A stretch of 8,327 bases of DNA. It comes from Candidatus Woesearchaeota archaeon (GTDB taxonomy: Archaea; Nanobdellota; Nanobdellia; SCGC-AAA011-G17; GW2011-AR17). A program made the translations under genes and the position numbers. Under the pieces are notes generated by a model. The model was given only the letters and a program-made list of their open reading frames with translations, did not search any database and was not told where the DNA came from. Where the stretch lies: the NCBI GenBank assembly GCA_009691355.1, contig SICW01000033.1, forward strand, positions 1 to 8,327. The letters run 5' to 3'. Position 1 is the first letter of the stretch; the number at the start of each line of letters is the position of its first letter. Positions 1-5,433 of the stretch are shown here, piece by piece.

Positions 1-89
1 TGTGTTTTCCACCCCAACAGCCATTGTTTGCCATCACATTCAGGAACAAAGCCACGTATCTGGAAGGTTCCATGATACGGCACCTCCAT
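1..89 (-). CDS. Possible 5' end of a minus-strand gene running off the left edge; frame uncertain
   Basis: A minus-strand TATA box and palindrome at 137-163 point toward the left edge, so a gene probably begins here. Three ATG codons follow the promoter, in three different frames. The ATG at 117-115 lies about 26 nt from the TATA centre, as expected for a leaderless start, but its frame stops after 25 codons. The ATG at 89-87 opens a frame reading MEVPYHGTFQIRGF... that stays open to the window edge and is preceded by a GGTGGGG tract. The ATG at 73-71 also stays open and begins MEPSRYVALF. I prefer the 89 start because it has the G-rich tract and no stop, but fewer than 30 residues are visible. 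I recognise no family. A plus-strand open frame across the same bases has no promoter of its own and looks like a shadow. Confidence 0.25.
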   Translation of the reverse strand, partial: MEVPYHGTFQIRGFVPECDGKQWLLGWKT

Positions 90-136
90 GTGGTTTTGTC
101 CCCACCTTGTGGGACATAGAAATAGTGTACCTTTGT

Positions 137-163
137 CCTTATATACTTTCCGATTTATCGGAA
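137..163 (-). promoter_or_regulatory. Minus-strand TATA box with an adjacent perfect palindrome (putative operator)
   Basis: On the minus strand AGTATATAAGG (complement of 137-147) is a good archaeal TATA element. Directly upstream of it, at 148-163, lies TTCCGATTTATCGGAA: two perfect 7-bp arms around a TT spacer. Its position at the upstream TATA/BRE edge is where a dimeric regulator could block or recruit TFB/TBP. The operator role is inferred from symmetry and position only. Confidence 0.5.
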
Positions 164-224
164 TATAATCCCTATGGTGGGAAAAAAAGTCCCGTTAACT
201 TAACAATGCAGCTCCAGAGGAAGG

Positions 225-234
225 CTTAAAAAAG
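225..234 (+). promoter_or_regulatory. TATA box of the DRG-family GTPase gene
   Basis: The sequence CTTAAAAAAG is centred about 26 nt before the ATG at 255. That is the archaeal TATA-to-transcription-start distance, so the mRNA is probably leaderless. There is no Shine-Dalgarno sequence before the ATG, which fits this reading. Confidence 0.5.
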
Positions 235-254
235 AAGATATTTTCTATACTTGC

Positions 255-1361
255 ATGCCAATCAACGCAGGTCCAGAGTATTTCAAAGCTGAAGGGAAAT
301 ATAATGCAGCAACCACGATCCCAGAAAAGATTGCAGGCCTAGAAGAGATGCTCCGTGTCGGACCCAATCACAAAGGAACAGAAACCCTTCGTGCGGAACT
401 CAAATCTAAGATTGCAAAGCTTCGTGCACAGTTAGAAAAGAACCGTACGACAAGTAAGGGAAAAGGTTCCAAATATGCAGTGAAGCGAGAAGGTGCAGCA
501 CAGGTTATTTTAGCATCCATGACAAACGCAGGAAAATCAGCATTGCTTGGTGCAGTGACAAATGCCAAGCCTGTAGTTGCTGATTACAAATTTACGACAA
601 CAAAACCAGAAATAGGGATTATGGATTACAAAGGAGTCCAAATTCAAATGATCGAGCTTCCACCAATCTTTGAAGACTTTGCATACAAAGGAGATGGGCC
701 AACCTTTTTTAGTATTGTAAGGGGTTCAGATCTGGTGATTTTTCTTATAGATAATACTCAAAATGAAAAAGCACAGTTAGACATATTACACAAAGAATTT
801 GAAAATGCACAAATTAAACTGAACGAAAAACGTTCAACCTTAACCTTAAAAAAACAAGGAGAGGGAGGAATAGAATATATTGGAAAAAAGTATCTCAATT
901 TTGATATAAAAGAAGCAACCAAGATGCTTACGGAGCATGGCTATCATAATGCAGTTATTACGGCATACGAATATGTAACACTTGAAGACCTTGCAGATGT
1001 CTTAAACGAGTCTGTCATCTATCTCCCCTTGGTTATTGTACACACAAAAGCAGATATAATTGGGGATGGTATTTCTGCTGAAACAGGTTATAATCTTGAC
1101 AAAATGAAAGAACAAATTCTCAAAGCTTTACACTTGATCAAGGTTTACACAAAAACACCTGGAAAAGACAAAGATTGGCCTCCTGTTGCAATGCACGAAG
1201 GTGATACCATAAAAACACTTGCACGTATTATCCACAAGGATTTCTTAAAAAAATTTAAGTATGCAAGAATTTGGGGTCCAAGTGCAAAGCATCCTGGGCA
1301 AGTAGTTGGTCTTGAGCATGATTTGGAAGATGAAGATGTTATTGAAATTCATGTAAAATAA
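255..1361 (+). CDS. DRG/OBG-family GTPase with C-terminal TGS domain, degenerate G1 and G3 motifs
   Basis: This 368-residue protein has the full DRG layout and length. An N-terminal helical region (about 22-63) resembles the DRG helix-turn-helix segment. A GTPase domain with a helical insertion follows (about 82-290), and a TGS domain ends the protein (about 293-368, with FKYARIWGPSAKHPGQ and the closing LEDEDVIEI). DRG proteins are cytoplasmic GTPases that bind RNA or ribosomes. The nucleotide-binding motifs depart from the family. G1 reads SMTNAGKS (88-95), with Ser for the first Gly. G3 reads ELPP (134-137) where DRGs have DLPG. G4 is the acceptable variant TKAD (264-267), and ISA (273-275) stands at G5. 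The G2-like threonines (114-116) remain. GTP binding is plausible, but hydrolysis may be weak or use another mechanism. The first ATG is chosen because a TATA box lies 26 nt upstream. The stop faces the stop of the minus-strand lipoprotein gene across 12 bp. Confidence 0.9.
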   Translation: MPINAGPEYFKAEGKYNAATTIPEKIAGLEEMLRVGPNHKGTETLRAELKSKIAKLRAQLEKNRTTSKGKGSKYAVKREGAAQVILASMTNAGKSALLGAVTNAKPVVADYKFTTTKPEIGIMDYKGVQIQMIELPPIFEDFAYKGDGPTFFSIVRGSDLVIFLIDNTQNEKAQLDILHKEFENAQIKLNEKRSTLTLKKQGEGGIEYIGKKYLNFDIKEATKMLTEHGYHNAVITAYEYVTLEDLADVLNESVIYLPLVIVHTKADIIGDGISAETGYNLDKMKEQILKALHLIKVYTKTPGKDKDWPPVAMHEGDTIKTLARIIHKDFLKKFKYARIWGPSAKHPGQVVGLEHDLEDEDVIEIHVK

Positions 1362-1373
1362 AAAAAGAAAAAA
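1353..1373 (-). terminator. T-rich tract downstream of the small lipoprotein gene
   Basis: Reading the minus strand just after the lipoprotein stop there are runs of six and seven T separated by one C, then ATTTTAC. Archaeal RNA polymerase terminates at such oligo-T tracts without needing a hairpin. It lies partly over the 3' end of the convergent GTPase gene. Confidence 0.45.
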
Positions 1374-1571
1374 TTAACCTAAGTCTTCACTAATTTCACT
1401 TAAAGAATCAGATAGATCTGAAACATCATCTCCTACATCATTAATCGCTTCAGACGCTTCTTCTTCACTACCTATATCTACTTCTTGTTCTTCATCATCT
1501 TCACTAGAGCAAGAACTCAAAGTAAAAAGAAGGAGAAAAAGGCAAAGAAGAGAAACAATTTTTTTCAACAT
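1374..1571 (-). CDS. Small acidic lipoprotein, 65 residues
   Basis: The N-terminus has Lys-Lys and a long hydrophobic stretch, followed by the lipobox LSSC with the lipidated cysteine at residue 21. The mature 45-residue part is very acidic and serine-rich, with short repeats such as DVSDLSDSLSEISEDLG that may form one amphipathic helix. It is probably a membrane-anchored surface peptide; I recognise no family. Its ATG directly follows the TAG stop of the upstream Cys-rich protein, with no gap. A GAGGTGG tract inside the last codons of that gene serves as its Shine-Dalgarno, so the two are translationally coupled and probably act together. A T-rich tract follows the stop. The gene is too short for certainty, but the lipobox, ribosome site and coupling agree. 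Confidence 0.75.
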   Translation of the reverse strand: MLKKIVSLLCLFLLLFTLSSCSSEDDEEQEVDIGSEEEASEAINDVGDDVSDLSDSLSEISEDLG

Positions 1572-3206
1572 CTAGACCACCTCACTTTCTTCTATAACTT
1601 CTTCTTCTTCTACAGGTTCTTCAGGGACTTCCTCAACTTCATCACAAGTTCCATCTCCATCACTGTCTGTACAAGTTTCTTCTATTTCTTCTTCTAAGGG
1701 TTCTACGGCATCTACTATACTTTCAGTTTCATCGTTTTTTTCATACTGTTCAAACATACTTTGTAAGGTGTCATCACAGTAGGGTTTAATTGCTTCTTCA
1801 GAAAGCAGTGCATATCTATAGTCGGGTACAGTACAAGTTCCAGAACCCATTGGGGTAGACATACTCAGTGTACATTCATCATTTTCTGTTGTTCCATCAA
1901 TAGTTACAGTTACAGATGAGTCTGAGTTAAACGTAGCCCCTGCTGCGCAACTTCTAAAATACTCTTCAAAACAGAGAGTATTTGATCCACAATCAGAACC
2001 AGATGCAGCTTCTTCTGCAATACCTGTATAATCTATTCCAAGAAGTGCACTAATAACTTGATTGAGAAGCTCATCAACAGAATACTTCAGTTCGGATCGT
2101 ATTTGATAAATAGTTTCATAGTCTAAAGTCCCAGCTTCAACGGCTTCTTTCAATGCCGTTTTTTGTTCATCAATTTTTGTTGCAACTTGATCTAGAATTT
2201 CTGCCCCTTCTTTATAGTTATCTGCACTTTCGCTATCACCTTGTTCTTCATAATATGCTGCAATTGCATTCATCTTTTCCTGCAATCCACTCAACTGAAT
2301 TTTGATAGAGTCCATTTTAAGAATAACTTCTAGCACTTGAGCAGAACCCAGTTCTCCACTTTCAAATTTTTCCTGTCCCTCTTGGTATTCATCGTAACTA
2401 TAATACCCAGAACCATATCCTTGTCCACTTTGGGCACAAACAATTTTAGGGGCACATCCAGGTGGAGAAGGAACAGCAATAGCTTCAGATCCTAACTCTT
2501 CACAAATCGAGGATTGTTCGCTAGCTTCTTCTTCACTTTGACATCCTTGTTTACCAAAGATACCTTCAGCCTGAGAGCCTTCTCCCTTTGAATTTCCATC
2601 AAAGAAACATTCTGAGATAGTACAACCACTATTGGGGTCAGTTCTTTCTGTGACTAAGCCACCATAGTCTTCACACTTTGCACTCATTTCTGCAAGCATG
2701 GTTTCATCTGGGCATTCCTGAGAATAGTCTCCATAATAGTCTTGATCATAACCTTTTGATTGTCTATACTCATCTTGTGTTTGATCTTCAGTACAGTCAT
2801 CTGGACACCAGGAGTATTGTTCTCCATCTTCTAAGTCACAATTTCCATCACCACAGTATGTTCCCTCAGAATTTTGAGAGTTCTCTTCATACTTTCCCTC
2901 ATTATAAGAAGGTGCTTGATCTTTTCCAGAAGAGTAATCCCTTTTATATTCTTCATATTCTTTTTCACTATAAGGTGGCTCTTGGTATTGATCTTTGTTA
3001 GGCGTATATTGTTCAGTAGGAGGACTTTCACCATTTGACACTGGTTCCAGGGTCCCAGGTGCTTGCTCCCCTTCAAGGATTTCTGCGCCATTTTCTGCAA
3101 CAACATTTCCTGTGATCATAAAACCAGAATTATCTGACCAAAAGCCTGCACTTGCAATGCTCATGCTGAGAAGAAAAATAAGTAAGACTGTTCCAATTTT
3201 GTTCAT
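1572..3206 (-). CDS. Secreted Cys-rich acidic protein with CGDGxC motif, helical middle and DxDGDG calcium-type motif
   Basis: This is a 544-residue exported protein. A signal peptide (1-20, ending SIASA) is followed by ITGNVV (31-36), a motif I associate with DPANN exported proteins. A low-complexity Tyr/Glu/Gln/Ser region (about 60-160) contains CGDGNC...WCPDDC (118-138). Two related Cys modules follow: CPDE...CEDYGG...GCTISEC (165-200) and GCQSEEE...SICEEL...GCAPKIVC (221-257). Next is a helical, probably coiled-coil segment (about 285-395), a second Cys region (406-477), DSDGDGTCDE (514-523), which resembles thrombospondin type-3 calcium loops, and a Glu-rich tail. The many even-spaced cysteines suggest disulfides outside the cell. 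Function is unknown; a surface or adhesive role is inference. The start is set at the second ATG (3206-3204), because a GGAGG Shine-Dalgarno touches the first ATG at 3215 and would leave it no spacing. The lipoprotein gene follows directly. Confidence 0.85.
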   Translation of the reverse strand: MNKIGTVLLIFLLSMSIASAGFWSDNSGFMITGNVVAENGAEILEGEQAPGTLEPVSNGESPPTEQYTPNKDQYQEPPYSEKEYEEYKRDYSSGKDQAPSYNEGKYEENSQNSEGTYCGDGNCDLEDGEQYSWCPDDCTEDQTQDEYRQSKGYDQDYYGDYSQECPDETMLAEMSAKCEDYGGLVTERTDPNSGCTISECFFDGNSKGEGSQAEGIFGKQGCQSEEEASEQSSICEELGSEAIAVPSPPGCAPKIVCAQSGQGYGSGYYSYDEYQEGQEKFESGELGSAQVLEVILKMDSIKIQLSGLQEKMNAIAAYYEEQGDSESADNYKEGAEILDQVATKIDEQKTALKEAVEAGTLDYETIYQIRSELKYSVDELLNQVISALLGIDYTGIAEEAASGSDCGSNTLCFEEYFRSCAAGATFNSDSSVTVTIDGTTENDECTLSMSTPMGSGTCTVPDYRYALLSEEAIKPYCDDTLQSMFEQYEKNDETESIVDAVEPLEEEIEETCTDSDGDGTCDEVEEVPEEPVEEEEVIEESEVV

Positions 3207-3215
3207 ATTACACAT

Positions 3216-3220
3216 CCTCC
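3216..3220 (-). promoter_or_regulatory. Shine-Dalgarno GGAGG that decides the start of the Cys-rich protein
   Basis: GGAGG on the minus strand is followed immediately by ATGTGTAAT and then the ATG at 3206-3204. The first ATG has zero spacing to GGAGG, while the second has 9 nt, which is workable. The second also puts the signal peptide at the very N-terminus. Confidence 0.7.
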
Positions 3221-3251
3221 AGAATGAAATCTATTTGTATAAAGAAAAAGA

Positions 3252-3262
3252 GAATATAAATG
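3252..3262 (-). promoter_or_regulatory. TATA box of the Cys-rich protein/lipoprotein unit
   Basis: CATTTATATTC on the minus strand would place the transcription start near 3231, giving a leader of about 25 nt that includes the GGAGG site. A second TATA-like stretch (CTTTATACAA, 3236-3245) would start transcription within or past the Shine-Dalgarno, so it is less likely. Confidence 0.45.
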
Positions 3263-3273
3263 TTTTGGAAATT

Positions 3274-3283
3274 CTTATATACT
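3274..3283 (+). promoter_or_regulatory. TATA box of the pth2 gene
   Basis: CTTATATACT is centred about 26 nt before the ATG at 3304, a leaderless-type arrangement. It lies back to back with the TATA box of the divergent Cys-rich protein gene, leaving about 11 bp between the two elements, so the two promoters may interfere with each other. Confidence 0.6.
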
Positions 3284-3303
3284 CATTAGCCTTAAAAGAG
3301 AAG

Positions 3304-3648
3304 ATGAGTTTCAAACAAGTCATTCTCGTGCGTATGGATTTGAAGATGGAAAAAGGAAAGCTATCTGTTCAATGTGCGCACGCATCAGTAGAAGCCGTCC
3401 TTGGTTCTTCCAAAGAGAAAGTGCATGAGTGGTATGAAGAAGGTATGAAGAAAGTAGCATTAAAAGTTGCAGACTTAAAAGAGCTACAGAAATTTCAAAG
3501 AGAAGCACAGAAACAAGGGTTAAAAACAGCAATTATTACTGATGCAGGAAAGACCTTCTTTGATAAACCTACAATAACTTGTGCAGCAATTGGTCCAGAT
3601 ACAGAAGAAAAAATTGATACCGTTACTGGTTCTCTAAAAATGCTGTAG
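3304..3648 (+). CDS. pth2: Peptidyl-tRNA hydrolase, Pth2 family
   Basis: Pth2 cleaves the ester bond of peptidyl-tRNAs that drop off ribosomes, freeing tRNA for reuse in the cytoplasm. The protein has 114 residues, the usual size for the archaeal enzyme. The family pattern is clear throughout. The N-terminal KQVILVRMDLKMEKGKL (4-20) is followed by the CAHASVEA segment with the conserved His26, then KVALKV (50-55), the DAGKT motif (Asp80, Thr84), the PTITCAAIGP segment (89-98), and the closing DTVTGSLKML. The reading frame is open upstream to 2995, but ATG 3304 is the true start: it fits the family N-terminus and a TATA box lies 26 nt upstream. The gene diverges from the Cys-rich protein gene and converges on the frameshifted gene, with 18 bp between the stops. 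Confidence 0.96.
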   Translation: MSFKQVILVRMDLKMEKGKLSVQCAHASVEAVLGSSKEKVHEWYEEGMKKVALKVADLKELQKFQREAQKQGLKTAIITDAGKTFFDKPTITCAAIGPDTEEKIDTVTGSLKML

Positions 3649-3666
3649 ATATCTCTAAAATATTTC

Positions 3667-4159
3667 TTAGGCCGCTAATTGTTGACTTATAATCGTGATT
3701 TCTTTGGTAAGTGTATTTAATTTTGCTTTAAGCATTGTTCTTTGTGCTCGTGCTTGCGTTTTATTCCCACTTGCTTGGTTTAGTAGTGTGAATACATCTT
3801 TTCCAATCATTGCTTTTATTTGTTGAAAGATTTCGAGTTTTTTTTCTTTTCTAAAGATTGCTTCAGAATCAACAAAACGGGTATAAGATTTGCCAAATTT
3901 CTCCACAGCTCTGGCAAAATCCTTCCAAAAGGGATCACAGTCTCCATCCTTTGCACTCAAGAAAGGAAGGGTTTCGGCTTGAACAACTGTACAGGCCTCT
4001 TGTATCTGGTTGATAATTTCTTCACTTTGTCTATTTTTAAGTACCTCTTTTGTTTGTGCTACGCCAAAAAGTGTTTGTAAGAATGAGCTAAATACCCTAG
4101 AATATGTAAGAATTCTCTTTAATAAGTTTTTCTAAGTTCTCAAGAAGGGGTTCAAGCAT
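3667..4159 (-). CDS. Unknown helical protein, interrupted by a one-base frameshift near 4100-4131
   Basis: The C-terminal frame (from TAA 3669-3667) stays open upstream to a TAG at 4134-4132 with coding-like codons, but it has no ATG or GTG anywhere and only a TTG at 3960, in mid-protein. The missing N-terminus lies in another frame: ATG 4159-4157 opens MLEPLLENLEKLIKE..., which reaches a TAG at 4099-4097. Both frames are open over 4131-4100. Removing one A from the run of five at 4127-4131 joins them into a 163-residue protein beginning MLEPLLENLENLLKRILTYS. It is predicted mostly helical, lysine-rich toward the end, with no signal peptide or known motif. The ATG overlaps the stop of the upstream lipoprotein gene (ATGCTTGA), so the two are coupled. 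It may be a homopolymer sequencing error, a recent pseudogene, or a +1 recoding site; I favour the first. The function is not recognised. Confidence 0.7.
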
Positions 4160-5135
4160 CAGGGATAGCACTGATATAAAACATCATATAACTTCCATCT
4201 TCTAATTGTATGACTGCAGGATCCTTCACGAAGTTTTTTTCAAGATCGCTACTTCCATCATAGCTAAGACGAACACCTTCATCTTGTATCCAAGTAAATC
4301 CTTCTTCTGTTGTCCAGGAATCAATTTCAAAAGAATATTTTGAATTCTGATTTCCACCATTTCTAAAACCATAGAATCGATAACCTTCATCAAGGCTAAT
4401 GGAACTAGAAAGAATCATACCTTCTTCAATAGTATCTTGCTTGGTAAAAGTCAATCCATCTAAAGAAGTTGCATGATAAAGTCCATCTGGTCCATACTCA
4501 TTAAGACCATATAAGTGCCAGGTATCCTCAACGTTCATAACCTTAACATTCACAACATTTGCTCCTTCTTCTGCAGCAGAAATACGACTTCCTTCTTCTA
4601 AGGTAAAAGTAATTCCATCCTCAGAGAGTGCAGAAAAGGTTTGAATATCTGAATTTCCTGGTATTTGGCTAGTAAAATAAAGTCGAAAGCTTCCATCATC
4701 AAGAAGAACAACATCAGGATCTGTTGGATTTCCTTGGGCATCATTGATTATTATTTTTTTAAAGACCCAACTCTCTCCACCATCATTAGATATAGCCACC
4801 GCAATTTTATTTCTGATTTCTTCAGCCCAAGTGACGTGATAGGCAAAAATTCTTCCATCTTTGATAACTGCAGAAGGAACATTTGTCTGGTCTGCGATAA
4901 GTTGTTCTGTTCTTGTCCATGTAAGGCCATCAGAGGATGTTGCAAAAAGCAATCTAGAATTCCAAGCATTAAAATCATCAGGACCATCAGCTTTTCCAGT
5001 AGGAGGAGTAAAGTCACTTACTGTGTACAGGTCTTCTTCAGAGGAAGCAGTATCTTCTTGGTCGCTACTTTGTTCTGTACTACAAGCAGAAAGTAAGAAG
5101 GAGAAAATAAGAAACAGGCCTAAGAGTTTTTTCAT
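4152..5135 (-). CDS. Lipoprotein with five Asp-box-like repeats, predicted beta-propeller (sialidase/GH43-like fold)
   Basis: This 327-residue protein starts with Lys-Lys, a hydrophobic stretch and the lipobox LLSAC (lipidated Cys18), followed by a Ser/Glu/Asp linker, so it is anchored on the outer face of the membrane. Five Asp-box-like motifs recur: SSDGLTW (67-73), SNDGGESW (116-123), SEDGITF (171-177), SLDGLTF (224-230) and a weaker TTEEGFTW (275-282). The spacing of roughly 50 residues fits one blade each, so a five-bladed propeller is likely. PTDPDVVLLDDGSFRLYF (137-154) and VKDPAVIQLEDGSYMMFY (303-320) resemble strands of five-bladed glycosidase propellers. I cannot assign catalytic residues; carbohydrate binding or cleavage is inference. 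The stop overlaps the start of the downstream frameshifted gene. The upstream 39 bp is AT-rich, with only a weak TATA candidate. Confidence 0.85.
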   Translation of the reverse strand: MKKLLGLFLIFSFLLSACSTEQSSDQEDTASSEEDLYTVSDFTPPTGKADGPDDFNAWNSRLLFATSSDGLTWTRTEQLIADQTNVPSAVIKDGRIFAYHVTWAEEIRNKIAVAISNDGGESWVFKKIIINDAQGNPTDPDVVLLDDGSFRLYFTSQIPGNSDIQTFSALSEDGITFTLEEGSRISAAEEGANVVNVKVMNVEDTWHLYGLNEYGPDGLYHATSLDGLTFTKQDTIEEGMILSSSISLDEGYRFYGFRNGGNQNSKYSFEIDSWTTEEGFTWIQDEGVRLSYDGSSDLEKNFVKDPAVIQLEDGSYMMFYISAIPDA

Positions 5136-5174
5136 CTTTTAGTGTAGAAATTATTTTACTTAATAAAACTATCT

Positions 5175-5390
5175 CTAAGTCAGTTTATACTCTTTTATTC
5201 TCAGATGAATATAAGCAGTCTTTTGATTTATGGTTTCACACTGATCACCCATCTCTTCAATAGAGATAAGAAAATCAAGAGCGAAAAACTGTGGGTCTTC
5301 CATAATCAATTCAAGCCTTTTTCTTGGAGATGATACAGAACCTCCTAAATTCCCTAATTGTATTCCTAGATTACAAGTGAAAACCAGCAC
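5175..5390 (-). CDS. Possible small protein, unknown function; start uncertain
   Basis: The longest reading starts at a GTG (5390-5388) and gives 71 residues; an internal ATG (5303-5301) gives 42. The C-terminal half (MEDPQFFALDFLISIEEMGDQ..., with IHLRIKEYKLT at the end) looks like ordinary helical protein and uses codons like its neighbours. The N-terminal part (LGIQLGNLGGSVSSPRKR) is less convincing. The GTG also lies in the arm of an inverted repeat (5383-5404) just downstream of the tRNA gene, which argues for a later start. A GGAGG sequence around 5340 is not at a useful distance from any start. The stop is 39 bp before the ATG of the beta-propeller lipoprotein on the same strand, so a common transcript is possible. 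No family is recognised. Confidence 0.4.
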   Translation of the reverse strand: MLVFTCNLGIQLGNLGGSVSSPRKRLELIMEDPQFFALDFLISIEEMGDQCETINQKTAYIHLRIKEYKLT

Positions 5391-5404
5391 TTATTAATGC
5401 TGGT
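5383..5404. repeat. Perfect 7-bp inverted repeat downstream of tRNA-Tyr
   Basis: ACCAGCA and TGCTGGT flank an 8-nt AT-rich spacer. In RNA from either strand this makes a short stable hairpin. It lies 30 nt past the tRNA 3' end. It could be a processing or termination element for the tRNA transcript, or an operator for the small gene whose GTG it overlaps. Confidence 0.5.
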
Positions 5405-5420
5405 ATGACGCTACACATAA

Positions 5421-5431
5421 CCAAAAGAAGG
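5421..5431 (-). terminator. Short T-rich tract after tRNA-Tyr
   Basis: CTTCTTTTGG on the minus strand follows the tRNA 3' end by 3 nt. It is a weak oligo-T terminator candidate of the archaeal type. Confidence 0.3.
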
Positions 5432-5433
5432 TA

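Noticed and set aside
2..229. Plus-strand 75-residue frame at the left edge
   Set aside because: It runs through two promoter elements and the palindrome, has no ribosome site, and its composition does not look coding.
2678..3001. Plus-strand open frame inside the Cys-rich gene
   Set aside because: It is His/Leu/Phe-rich as expected from the reverse complement of acidic codons, and has no promoter or ribosome site.
3207..3215. First ATG of the Cys-rich protein
   Set aside because: It directly touches the GGAGG site, leaving no spacing; the next ATG, three codons later, is properly spaced.
2995..3303. N-terminal extension of Pth2
   Set aside because: The frame is merely open. The extra residues do not match the family, overlap the signal-peptide region of the divergent gene, and lie upstream of the TATA box.
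3667..3960. A separate 97-residue gene beginning at TTG 3960
   Set aside because: The coding character continues upstream without a break to about 4131, no ribosome site precedes the TTG, and a coupled ATG exists in the neighbouring frame.
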